A program made the position numbers and the translations under genes. The notes beneath the pieces were generated by a model. It made no database searches. It was given only the letters and a program-made list of their open reading frames with translations, and was not told the origin of the DNA. From assembly GCA_900102385.1 (NCBI GenBank), contig FNBQ01000014.1:1-64000 (forward strand): a stretch of 64,000 bases of DNA, written 5' to 3'. This stretch comes from Bacteroidales bacterium KHT7. GTDB taxonomy: Bacteria > Bacteroidota > Bacteroidia > Bacteroidales > Bacteroidaceae. Positions 35,556 through 43,726 of this stretch are shown piece after piece (positions within the stretch are counted from its first letter, which is position 1; every line of letters starts with the position of its first letter).

Positions 35556-36407
35556 ATGCAAAACTTTATATACGACCCGCTAGGCGAAGGTGAGAGTTAC
35601 CACATCAGGCAATTCAACAGGCACAACCTCAAGTTGGGCAACACAAGCCCGGCACACCTAAGTTATACGCTGTGCACCAGAGGCGAAATCAAGTTCAAAC
35701 TGAACAACGACGACGATACTGTATATACACTCAACAAATACAGTTGGTTCTGGATTCGTCCGTACGATGTCATCAACGTGATATCGTTCAGCCCCGATGT
35801 CCAGATATTCGACCTGACCCTGAATTACAAACTATATCTAAGCACAACTGACGGACTGGAACTCAACCAATTCTTCCTCGACGACGAGAGCAAGCGATTT
35901 GTGCGCATGTCGAAAGACCAGTTCAGACACCTGCTGTCGTTCATCAACTATTACAAGGCGATAATAAACCGTCTTGATGCCTACGAAGACAAGGAGCGCG
36001 TTATGGGCAACTGCCTTTGCAGTACCTCACTACTCTACTCTCTGTCTAACGCCAGCACCCCGGGACAGAACCGAAAGGGACAGAAGATTATAGAACAGTT
36101 TATCCGCTTGGTAAACAAGAACTTCAGAGAAGAGCATCAGTTGAGTTTCTACTCGGAAAGACTGATGATTACATCTAACCGCCTGTTCGTTCTGTGCAAC
36201 GAGCACATTGGCATGGCTCCTAAGAAACTGATAGAATTCAAACTTCTGAGCCACCTGAAGGCAGAACTTCGCGAAACACAATACAAGCTCGCCGACTTGG
36301 TTGAACTGTATCACTTCCCTGACCTCTCTTATATGAGCCGATATGTAAAGAAGGAGACGGGCTTGTCGCCAATGGAATACAGAAAAAGGTACGGTTTTAA
36401 GCAATGA
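35556..36407 (+). CDS. AraC-type helix-turn-helix regulator (second of a tandem pair)
   Basis: A 283-residue paralogue of the preceding protein: N-terminal cupin-like part (LSYTLCTRGEIKFKLNN; WFWIRPYDVINVISF) and C-terminal AraC domain (LSFYSERLMITSNRLFVLC; LVELYHFPDLSYMSRYVKKETGLSPMEYRKRY). The two C-terminal halves align without gaps (KGQKIIEQFIRLVN against KGSSIIEKFMYLVD). Its stop overlaps the nth start (ATGA). The pair probably arose by tandem duplication and may act as a heteromer or on related ligands; this is inference. Confidence 0.85.
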   Translation: MQNFIYDPLGEGESYHIRQFNRHNLKLGNTSPAHLSYTLCTRGEIKFKLNNDDDTVYTLNKYSWFWIRPYDVINVISFSPDVQIFDLTLNYKLYLSTTDGLELNQFFLDDESKRFVRMSKDQFRHLLSFINYYKAIINRLDAYEDKERVMGNCLCSTSLLYSLSNASTPGQNRKGQKIIEQFIRLVNKNFREEHQLSFYSERLMITSNRLFVLCNEHIGMAPKKLIEFKLLSHLKAELRETQYKLADLVELYHFPDLSYMSRYVKKETGLSPMEYRKRYGFKQ

Positions 36408-37063
36408 CAAAGAAAGAACTCTACAAAGAGTTTATTGCATACTTCGAAAAGACTATGCCCGTGGTGGAGACAGAACTCCACTACGGCAATCCTTTCGAAC
36501 TGCTGACAGCCGTAATCTTGTCGGCACAATGTACCGACAAGCGCGTTAACATGGTTACTCCAGCTCTGTTCGAAGCCATGCCAACGCCGCAGATAATGGC
36601 AGAGGCTACGCCCGATGCCATATACGAATACATTAAAAGCATTTCTTATCCCAACAACAAGGCAAAGCACCTGCACGGAATGGCAAACATGCTCGTCGGC
36701 GAATTTGACGGCGAAGTGCCGTCGGACATCGACAAACTGATGAAACTTCCGGGCGTTGGGCGAAAGACTGCCAATGTTATCCAAGCCGTAATATTCAGCA
36801 AGGCAACAATGGCGGTAGATACGCATGTGTTCAGGGTAAGCCACCGAATCGGACTCGTTTCTGACAAGTGCACCACACCCTACAGCGTAGAAAAGGAACT
36901 GACCAAAAACATACCCGACGATATTATCCCAAAGGCACACCACTGGCTTATTTTGCACGGCAGATATACCTGCATGGCACGAAAGCCGTTGTGCGACAAG
37001 TGCGGTTTGAAAATGCTATGCAAGCATTACAAAACAGAATTTAAAGTAAGAAAAACGGTATAA
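36404..37063 (+). CDS. nth: endonuclease III
   Basis: A 219-residue base-excision repair enzyme that removes oxidised pyrimidines and nicks the abasic site. The HhH-GPD motif is LPGVGRKTANVI with catalytic Lys121, and the second acid is Asp139 in AVDTHVFRV. The 4Fe-4S cluster ligands have the exact C-x6-C-x2-C-x5-C spacing (Cys190, 197, 200, 206). It overlaps the upstream AraC-type gene by 4 bp. Confidence 0.95.
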   Translation: MTKKELYKEFIAYFEKTMPVVETELHYGNPFELLTAVILSAQCTDKRVNMVTPALFEAMPTPQIMAEATPDAIYEYIKSISYPNNKAKHLHGMANMLVGEFDGEVPSDIDKLMKLPGVGRKTANVIQAVIFSKATMAVDTHVFRVSHRIGLVSDKCTTPYSVEKELTKNIPDDIIPKAHHWLILHGRYTCMARKPLCDKCGLKMLCKHYKTEFKVRKTV

Positions 37064-37133
37064 AAAATTTCATTTTTCAAGCCGAACAGCACTTTTTATA
37101 CATTTTTTAATACACACATTCATAGTTAATTTT

Positions 37134-37141
37134 TACTTTTG
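37134..37141 (+). promoter_or_regulatory. candidate -7 box of pgk
   Basis: TACTTTTG matches TAnnTTTG, 48 bp before the pgk ATG. Confidence 0.5.
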
Positions 37142-37189
37142 TGGCAACAAAAAACAAAGAATTAATTTTAAATTTAAATAATAGAAATT

Positions 37190-38461
37190 ATGACTATTGA
37201 CAATTACAAATTTGCTGGCAAGAAGGCAATCGTACGTGTTGACTTCAATGTGCCATTGGATGAGAATGGTAAGATTACTGACGATACTCGTATCAAGGGT
37301 GCCCTTCCTACACTTAAGAAGATTCTTAACGACGGCGGTGCTCTAATCATCATGTCTCACATGGGTAAACCAAAAGGAAAGGTAAACCCTAAGATGTCTC
37401 TTGGTCAGATTTCTGACGCTGTTGCTGCTGCTCTTAACGCTCCTGTTAAGTTCGTTGCTGACTGCGCTAAGGCTCAGGCTGAGGCTACTGCCCTTAAGGC
37501 TGGCGAGGTTCTTCTTCTCGAAAACCTTCGTTTCTACGCTGAGGAAGAGGGCAAGCCAGTAGGTATCGACAAGGAAGATCCAGCATACGAGGCTGCTAAG
37601 AAGGAGATGAAGGCTAAGCAGAAGGAATTCGCTAAGACTCTTGCTTCTTATGCTGACTGCTACGTTATGGATGCATTCGGTACTGCACACCGCAAGCACG
37701 CTTCAACAGCAGTTATCGCAGACTACTTCGACGCTGACAACAAGATGCTTGGCTACCTTATGGAGAAAGAGGTTCAGGCTGTTGACAACGTTCTTTCAAA
37801 CATCAAGCGTCCATTCGTTGCAATCATGGGTGGTTCTAAGGTATCTTCTAAGATTGGTATCATCGAGAACCTTCTTGGCAAGGTTGACAAGCTCATCCTT
37901 TGCGGTGGTATGACATACACATTCTCTAAGGCTCACAATGGTGAGATCGGCGATTCAATCGTAGAGCTTGACAAACTTGACGTTGCTCTTGGCGTTGAGG
38001 AGTTGGCTAAGAAGAATGGCGTTGAGCTTGTTCTTGGTACCGACTGTACTGCAACTAACGGTCTTGACTTCGGTACAATGAGCGTTAAGGCTGGTGCTGA
38101 GATCATCAACTGCCCATCAAACAAGGTTCCTGCTGGTTTCGAGGGTGTTGACGCTGGTCCAGAGAGCCAGAAGGCATTCGCAGAGGCTATCAAGGGTGCT
38201 AAGACAATCCTTTGGAACGGTCCTGCCGGCGTATTCGAGTGCGACTCATTCACAGCTGGTAGCCGTGCAATCGGCGACGCTATCGCTCAGGCAACTGCCG
38301 AGGGCGCATTCTCACTCATCGGTGGTGGCGACTCTGTTGCTTGCGTAAACAAGTTCGGCTTGGCTGACAAGGTTTCTTACATCTCAACTGGTGGTGGCGC
38401 TCTTCTTGAGGCTATCGAGGGTAAGGTTCTTCCAGGTGTAGCAGCAATCAAGGGTGAGTAA
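37190..38461 (+). CDS. pgk: phosphoglycerate kinase
   Basis: A 423-residue glycolytic kinase (1,3-bisphosphoglycerate + ADP to 3-phosphoglycerate + ATP). Motifs: [20 protein letters not shown] at the start, [47 protein letters not shown], and the nucleotide loop [10 protein letters not shown]. The codon use differs from its neighbours, with mostly GCT, GGT, CTT and GTT where they use GCC, GGC and CTC; this is the mark of a highly expressed gene. It has its own promoter and a terminator. Confidence 0.98.
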   Translation: MTIDNYKFAGKKAIVRVDFNVPLDENGKITDDTRIKGALPTLKKILNDGGALIIMSHMGKPKGKVNPKMSLGQISDAVAAALNAPVKFVADCAKAQAEATALKAGEVLLLENLRFYAEEEGKPVGIDKEDPAYEAAKKEMKAKQKEFAKTLASYADCYVMDAFGTAHRKHASTAVIADYFDADNKMLGYLMEKEVQAVDNVLSNIKRPFVAIMGGSKVSSKIGIIENLLGKVDKLILCGGMTYTFSKAHNGEIGDSIVELDKLDVALGVEELAKKNGVELVLGTDCTATNGLDFGTMSVKAGAEIINCPSNKVPAGFEGVDAGPESQKAFAEAIKGAKTILWNGPAGVFECDSFTAGSRAIGDAIAQATAEGAFSLIGGGDSVACVNKFGLADKVSYISTGGGALLEAIEGKVLPGVAAIKGE

Positions 38462-38498
38462 TAATACTCATTCTTCTACAAAAAGATAAAATAATAAT

Positions 38499-38534
38499 AA
38501 GGGTGACCCGCAAAAAAAGCGGGTTGCCCTTTAG
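38499..38534 (+). terminator. intrinsic terminator of pgk
   Basis: AGGGTGACCCGC and GCGGGTTGCCCTT pair around a run of seven A, followed by T-rich sequence. Confidence 0.85.
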
Positions 38535-38551
38535 TTCGTATTAGAAACTAT

Positions 38552-39499
38552 ATGAAGAGACTGCCATATTTATTTCTCATTATAGCAATTTTGGCTGCGG
38601 CTTGCAGCAAGGAAACAAAGAAAACCGAAGTAAAAAAAGCGAAAGCCGACGACTCGGCAAGTCTGAAAGTCGCACTCGTGCCTATCTCTGCCACCATTCC
38701 GTTCTATGTGGCTCAGCAACTTGGCATTTACGACTCGCTTAAAGCAGACATCAAACTCATCAGATACGGAGCAGCCATCGATGCTGATACCGCCTTTGCA
38801 AACGCAACCGTCGACGGTATGAGCACAGATGTCGTGAGAGCAATTCTGCTTAACAACAAGCGCGGACTTTACTTTGTAATGGCACTCGAAAACAAATACA
38901 CGCTCATCACTCCTCACGACCTCCGTCTGAAGAATGTGAAGGACATAAAAGAGCGTCTTATTGCCATGACGCGCTACTCGGCTGTCGATTACATCGTAGA
39001 CAAGTCGCTCGCCACGGCTAAATACGGTCCTGAAGATGCAAACAAAGTTCAGATTAACAATCTGGTTATAAGATTGCAGATGCTTCATAACACGCAGGTT
39101 GATGCCGCCCTTCTGCCCGAACCATACGCGCAGTTGCCTCTGATTGCCGGCGACAGAGCCATTGTCAGCAGTAGCGACCTTTCTGTCTGTACCGACGGAA
39201 TGATTTTCAGCAAGGAAAGCATCAGCAAGAAGGAAGAGCAAATCAGGAACTTGATTAAGGGCTACAATCTTGCCGTTGAATATATGAACAGTCATCCCTA
39301 CAAGGAATGGTCTAAATATGCGGCAAAACATCTTGGACTGGAACAGAATGTCGTAGATACGCTTTCAATTAAGGGTCACGTGGCTGTAAAGATGCAACAA
39401 AAAGACATCGACGCACCTCTCGAATGGATGAAAGGCAAGAAACTGATTGACAAAAAGGCATCGGCTCCACAACTTACAAACGACAAGTTTGTTGAATAA
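38552..39499 (+). CDS. ABC-type substrate-binding lipoprotein (NMT1/SsuA-like)
   Basis: A 315-residue lipoprotein with a lipobox ending at Cys18 (ILAAACSK). The mature part is a type II periplasmic binding fold: LKVALVPISATIPFYVAQQLGIY at the start (the NMT1/SsuA 'PFYVA...G.Y' pattern), GMSTDVVRAILLNN, VDAALLPEPYAQLP, and RNLIKGYNLAVEYMN near the end. Such proteins feed nitrate, sulfonate or thiamine-precursor transporters, but no permease or ATPase gene is adjacent, so the ligand is unknown. It is 12 bp before the acyltransferase gene. Confidence 0.8.
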   Translation: MKRLPYLFLIIAILAAACSKETKKTEVKKAKADDSASLKVALVPISATIPFYVAQQLGIYDSLKADIKLIRYGAAIDADTAFANATVDGMSTDVVRAILLNNKRGLYFVMALENKYTLITPHDLRLKNVKDIKERLIAMTRYSAVDYIVDKSLATAKYGPEDANKVQINNLVIRLQMLHNTQVDAALLPEPYAQLPLIAGDRAIVSSSDLSVCTDGMIFSKESISKKEEQIRNLIKGYNLAVEYMNSHPYKEWSKYAAKHLGLEQNVVDTLSIKGHVAVKMQQKDIDAPLEWMKGKKLIDKKASAPQLTNDKFVE

Positions 39500-39511
39500 T
39501 CTTCTTACAGA

Positions 39512-40624
39512 ATGAGAAATACCACAATCTCGATATGCAAGGCTCTCGCCATTATCTGCATGGTTATAGGACATGCCGACAGTCCGCACTATCTGATGAA
39601 TTTCATCTACCTGTGGCACATGCCGCTGTTCTTCATAACCGCCGGGTATTTCTTCAGCACAAAGTATCTGAACGACGAAATAACCTTCATCAAGAAGCGT
39701 GTAAAAAGCCTTTATATTCCTTTCGTAAAGTGGAGCGTGATTGTCCTTCTGCTAAATCCGCTGTTCTTTGCGACGGGGTTTCTGAACGAGCATTTCGGCA
39801 ATCCGGGCGGCGGAGTAACGCATCCGCTAAACGCAAAACAGATGTTGCAGAGTTTCGTCGACATCATCTTCACGATGGGCGGATACGATGTCTTCCTTCT
39901 GTCGGCATTCTGGTTTTTCAGAGCATTGCTGGTGGCAAGCATCGGCTATCTCGTTCTGTTCAAACTGTTCAAGAAAGTTCCGTACATCAGACTAAACGAG
40001 ACGTGCATTGTGTGCGCCATCTGCATAACCGCGTATGTTTTCGTTCTCTTCAAATTCGGATTTGGAATTAAGTACAGATGCATAAACCAAGGCGGATACC
40101 GCGATTTGATGGGCATCTTCTTTATGGGAATAGGTTTTCTGTTCAGAAAATACGAAGAATACATTAAACGCTACCCCATCACCATTGGCATCGTATGCCT
40201 TGCCGCTACGCTGATATTCACCTTCTGGTTTGGCACGAGCATGAGTCTTAACAGCAAACTGAAGCACGTTTACCGTCTGCCGTTTGCCGCAACCGTAGGA
40301 TTCACGTTTGTTTACATTTTATCAAGTTACATCGACAAGACTTCTGGTTGGGCAAAAAGATTTCTCGTCTACTGCGGAGACCACTCGTTACAGATTATGA
40401 TTTGGCATATCTTTGCATACAAGATCGTTGCCCTGTTGCAGATTTTCGTCTGGAATCTTGAATGGGAACAGATTGGCTGCCACATGGTTATCCACAATGC
40501 AGAAACCAGCAATTATCTATGGATTTTATACTCAATAGCAGGCGTGTGCATTCCGCTTGCGTGGAAATATTATTACGACAAAATATGTACAAAACACTTT
40601 TTACGTTCATCATCGCTATCTTAA
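39512..40624 (+). CDS. acyltransferase 3 family membrane protein
   Basis: A 370-residue integral membrane acyltransferase with about ten helices. The family start is clear: ISICKALAIICMVIGHADSP (the conserved His) and LWHMPLFFITAGYFF. Such enzymes O-acetylate or succinylate surface glycans. The best fit is a glycan-modifying enzyme, target unknown. Its last 40 bp overlap the TlpA-like gene in another frame. Confidence 0.85.
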   Translation: MRNTTISICKALAIICMVIGHADSPHYLMNFIYLWHMPLFFITAGYFFSTKYLNDEITFIKKRVKSLYIPFVKWSVIVLLLNPLFFATGFLNEHFGNPGGGVTHPLNAKQMLQSFVDIIFTMGGYDVFLLSAFWFFRALLVASIGYLVLFKLFKKVPYIRLNETCIVCAICITAYVFVLFKFGFGIKYRCINQGGYRDLMGIFFMGIGFLFRKYEEYIKRYPITIGIVCLAATLIFTFWFGTSMSLNSKLKHVYRLPFAATVGFTFVYILSSYIDKTSGWAKRFLVYCGDHSLQIMIWHIFAYKIVALLQIFVWNLEWEQIGCHMVIHNAETSNYLWILYSIAGVCIPLAWKYYYDKICTKHFLRSSSLS

Positions 40625-41565
40625 TCACATCGTGCAACAATAACAAAAGCCTGCATTTCGTCATTCTCGGACAGTATGCCGACATCGACACAGGCATGGT
40701 ATATCTTACACACTACACGGCACACAATTTTAAGGTTGTAGACAGCACGATAGTGCATCACGACGGCTCTTTCAAATTCGAAGGCGATGCTCCAGCCCCC
40801 GAACTTTACGGCATAAGCGTTATTCGCAACACGCGGAGACCAGCGTCGTTCTTTGTCGAGGACGACACGATGTGCATAAAGGTTTGGGAAAGTTGCAACG
40901 ACATCACCGTTCAACATTCAGAAATAAACGACATTTATCTGCGGAATAAGCTTCAGGTCTACGATTATAGCTTCAACATTGACAGTTTCGTAAACGAGCA
41001 TCCCGAATCGCCCGTAACGGCTTATTTTCTGTCGAGAGAACTGAGTAGCCGACTCGATGTCGACAAACTTCAGGAATACAGAAACAAACTGTCGTCAAAC
41101 CTCGACGAATGTGTTTATGTAAAGAAAATCGAGAGTCTGATTGAGAACATGCAGAATCTGCGTCCGGGCACAGAAGCGAAGGATTTCAAGACAAAAGATA
41201 TCGACGGAAATGCCGTAAGTCTGTCGGCTTTGCGAGGTAAAAAGGTGATTCTACACTTCTGGGCAAGTTGGTGTTCAGACTGCCGTCAAGAACTGTCGGC
41301 AATGCGAAACATCTACAGAAACAGCGATAAGAACAAGTTGAAAATCATCGGAATAAGCATAAACTCAAATATTCCAGAACTCAGGGATTTCATCAGCAAG
41401 AACGAGATTGAATGGCAGCAAGTTTGCGACGAAAAAGAATGGATGTCGCCAATAGCGCAGCAATATGCCGTGCGAGCCGTTCCAACGCTGGTTGTGATTG
41501 ATGAGAAAGGAAAGATTGTCACCTCGGGCAACTCGGTGAGCGAGATTGAAAAAGCCCTTAAATAA
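40585..41565 (+). CDS. TlpA-type thioredoxin-like lipoprotein with DUF4369-like N-terminus
   Basis: A 326-residue lipoprotein. The ATG at 40585 is preferred over the upstream in-frame 40462 because it gives a proper lipoprotein signal (FIIAILITSC, Cys17). The N-terminal part (about 25-190) is beta-rich and DUF4369-like; the thioredoxin fold follows, with ASWCSDCRQE (Cys230 and Cys233, CSDC active site) and AVRAVPTLVVIDEKG containing the cis-proline. It is a periplasmic-facing thiol reductase. It overlaps the acyltransferase by 40 bp and the convergent cls by 8 bp. Confidence 0.85.
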   Translation: MYKTLFTFIIAILITSCNNNKSLHFVILGQYADIDTGMVYLTHYTAHNFKVVDSTIVHHDGSFKFEGDAPAPELYGISVIRNTRRPASFFVEDDTMCIKVWESCNDITVQHSEINDIYLRNKLQVYDYSFNIDSFVNEHPESPVTAYFLSRELSSRLDVDKLQEYRNKLSSNLDECVYVKKIESLIENMQNLRPGTEAKDFKTKDIDGNAVSLSALRGKKVILHFWASWCSDCRQELSAMRNIYRNSDKNKLKIIGISINSNIPELRDFISKNEIEWQQVCDEKEWMSPIAQQYAVRAVPTLVVIDEKGKIVTSGNSVSEIEKALK

Positions 41566-42847
41566 ACGGTCCGAGCAGATAGCCAAACCAAGCGACAAAC
41601 TTCTTCAGGAAAGGCTTTTTCTTCCAATGCTTTGAAGTCTGCCTTACGCTGTGCAGCTTGTCAATCTCGTACATATCCGAAAGTTCCTTCGTAACGCCCT
41701 TGTCGATGAAAAGCGCGTTTATCTCGTAGTCGAACTTCAGACTTCGCGAATCGAGATTTGCCGAGCCGATTGTACAGAAAAGGTCATCAACCATCATTAT
41801 TTTTGAATGATGGAAGCCGTTCTGATAAAGATAATACTGCGCACCCTTCTTGCGGAGTTTGTTTGCCACATAGAATCCGGCATCGGGCGTTAGCGGAATG
41901 TCGCTCTTTGCTGAAAGCATAATCTGAACGTCGACACCTCTCTTCAGCGCGCGCTTTATCGCCTTCTTTATCGAAGGACAAGGAACAAAGTACGGGCTGA
42001 TAATCTGTATCTTATACTGCGCCGCATCAATTGCCTCGATATACATCTGGCGCATAATCTTTGGCTGAATTACAGGAAGGCGCGAAACCACACCAACCAT
42101 AACATCGGTGTGAAGGCTATCGTTAAACTCATCTGGCAAGAAGGAGCGTTCAACGCTGTCGATGCCGCAATAATACTTTGCGCCGTGGATATTCTGTCTT
42201 GTCAGCGCGTTCCAGTTTCCAAAAAATGTCTTCTGATACTCGTTTATAACCGGACCTTGAACACGGAAATGCATATCGCGCCACGGACCAATCTTTGGCA
42301 ATCCGTCAACATAATAGTCGGCAACATTCATTCCGCCAGAATAAGCCACCTTGCCGTCAATCACCACAATCTTGCGATGGTCGTGACGCCATACATGATT
42401 CACCCACGGAAACTTAATTTTGTCAAACTCACGGATTTCAATTCCCCATCCCTCGATGGTTTTCAGATGCTTCTTCTTCAGCGGACGGCTGTTGCTCATG
42501 TTTCCGAACGAGTCGTAAATAGCGCGCACCTCAACTCCGTTAGCACTACGCTCTGCCAGATGTTTGAAAAGTCGCTTGGCAATAGAATCGTTTCGGAAAT
42601 TGAAATAATCGAGGTGAACGCTGCTCTGCGCCAGACTTATTGCCTTAAGCATGTCGTGAAACTTGGCAGAACCGCTCTTCAGAAGCTTTACCTGATTGTG
42701 CTTGTAAAACGTAACACCCGCCTGACGCATCTTCTCAACGATAATTGAATCGCTCGTCTGCACAACAACAGAATCGCATGTCATCTCCTGAGCCGAAGAC
42801 GACATCGCACAAAATAAAAACGATATTATTATCAAGATTCTCGCCAT
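41558..42847 (-). CDS. cls: cardiolipin synthase / phospholipase D family protein
   Basis: About 429 residues from the ATG at 42847, which is preferred to 42865 because it starts at the signal-like MARILIIISFLFCAM. Two HKD motifs are present: HDHRKIVVIDGKVAYSGGMN and FHHSKIMMVDDLFCTIGSAN. It would join two phosphatidylglycerols or cleave phosphodiesters. The predicted signal peptide or anchor is single, where E. coli ClsA has two helices. The 3' end overlaps the TlpA-like gene by 8 bp. Confidence 0.85.
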   Translation of the reverse strand: MARILIIISFLFCAMSSSAQEMTCDSVVVQTSDSIIVEKMRQAGVTFYKHNQVKLLKSGSAKFHDMLKAISLAQSSVHLDYFNFRNDSIAKRLFKHLAERSANGVEVRAIYDSFGNMSNSRPLKKKHLKTIEGWGIEIREFDKIKFPWVNHVWRHDHRKIVVIDGKVAYSGGMNVADYYVDGLPKIGPWRDMHFRVQGPVINEYQKTFFGNWNALTRQNIHGAKYYCGIDSVERSFLPDEFNDSLHTDVMVGVVSRLPVIQPKIMRQMYIEAIDAAQYKIQIISPYFVPCPSIKKAIKRALKRGVDVQIMLSAKSDIPLTPDAGFYVANKLRKKGAQYYLYQNGFHHSKIMMVDDLFCTIGSANLDSRSLKFDYEINALFIDKGVTKELSDMYEIDKLHSVRQTSKHWKKKPFLKKFVAWFGYLLGPFI

Positions 42848-42873
42848 ACGAATGATTATACACAAAAACCTCG

Positions 42874-42881
42874 CAAAGATA
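42874..42881 (-). promoter_or_regulatory. -7 box of cls
   Basis: On the minus strand TATCTTTG, 27 bp before the start; it lies just downstream of the aquaporin terminator. Confidence 0.5.
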
Positions 42882-42882
42882 C

Positions 42883-42916
42883 AAAAAAAGCGGAAGATTC
42901 AGAACCTTCCGCCTTA
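42883..42916 (-). terminator. intrinsic terminator of the aquaporin gene
   Basis: AAGCGGAAG and CTTCCGCCTT form the stem around ATTCAGAAC, with a T run on the minus strand. Confidence 0.8.
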
Positions 42917-42936
42917 AAACCTTATATTAAACTTTT

Positions 42937-43623
42937 TTATTTGTTCTCACCACATTCGCAGCCGATAACCTTCCAGATTCCGGCAGCGATGGCAGCACCA
43001 ACAAACGGACCTACAATGAATATCCAAATCTGTGAAAGAGCATTACCGCCTTCGAATACAGCAGGAGCGATTGAACGCGCAGGGTTTACAGATGTACCTG
43101 TAATGTTGATGCACGCAAGATGTACAAGAATCAAAGACAGACCAATTGCAAGACCTGCAAAATTGCCTGCGCCCTTCTTGCTGTCGGTTGTACCAAGAAC
43201 AACGAGCACAAATACACAAGTAAATACAATCTCAGCAATCAAACCACCCATTGTAGATACATTTGCCTGCAAAGCATTTGCACCTGTCTCGGTTCCGTCG
43301 CCACTAAATGTTACCTCATGAGTGATAAGTGCAAGAATAGCAGAGCCGATAAACGCTCCGATTACCTGAAACACCATATACATGCAAGCGTCCTTTACAC
43401 CAATACGCTTTGTCAACAAGCATCCGAGAGTGATTGCCGGATTGATATGGCAACCCGAAATGCCGCCGATAGTATAAGCCATTGCAACTACAGCCAAGCC
43501 AAAAGCCATAGCCGTTCCAACAACCGATGCGGTATCAGAACCACAATTCAATGCAGCTGCAGTTCCGCAACCCATGAGCACGAGCACTGCCGTACCCACC
43601 ATTTCTGCCAAATATTTCTTCAT
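42937..43623 (-). CDS. aqpZ: aquaporin (MIP family, AqpZ-like)
   Basis: A 228-residue, six-helix channel with both half-helix motifs, GCHINPAITLG and TSVNPARSIAP, and the AEMVGTAVLVLMGCG start. The residues near the pore (His in GISGCHINPA, Arg after the second NPA) fit a water-selective channel. It is a single-gene unit. Confidence 0.95.
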   Translation of the reverse strand: MKKYLAEMVGTAVLVLMGCGTAAALNCGSDTASVVGTAMAFGLAVVAMAYTIGGISGCHINPAITLGCLLTKRIGVKDACMYMVFQVIGAFIGSAILALITHEVTFSGDGTETGANALQANVSTMGGLIAEIVFTCVFVLVVLGTTDSKKGAGNFAGLAIGLSLILVHLACINITGTSVNPARSIAPAVFEGGNALSQIWIFIVGPFVGAAIAAGIWKVIGCECGENK

Positions 43624-43676
43624 TATATAAAAGGTTAAATTGTTAATAATTTGCCTATTTACACATAGACCGATAG

Positions 43677-43706
43677 CAAAGATAAAATAAAAACACGAAA
43701 AACAAA
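43677..43706 (-). promoter_or_regulatory. promoter of aqpZ
   Basis: On the minus strand TTTG (43703-43706), 18 bp, TATCTTTG (43677-43684), 54 bp before the start. Confidence 0.6.
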
Positions 43707-43726
43707 AGAAAAGGACTAAAATAATG

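Noticed and set aside
40462-40584. Longer start for the TlpA-like lipoprotein
   Set aside because: It would bury the lipoprotein signal 41 residues inside and overlap the acyltransferase by 160 bp; the ATG at 40585 gives a proper lipobox.
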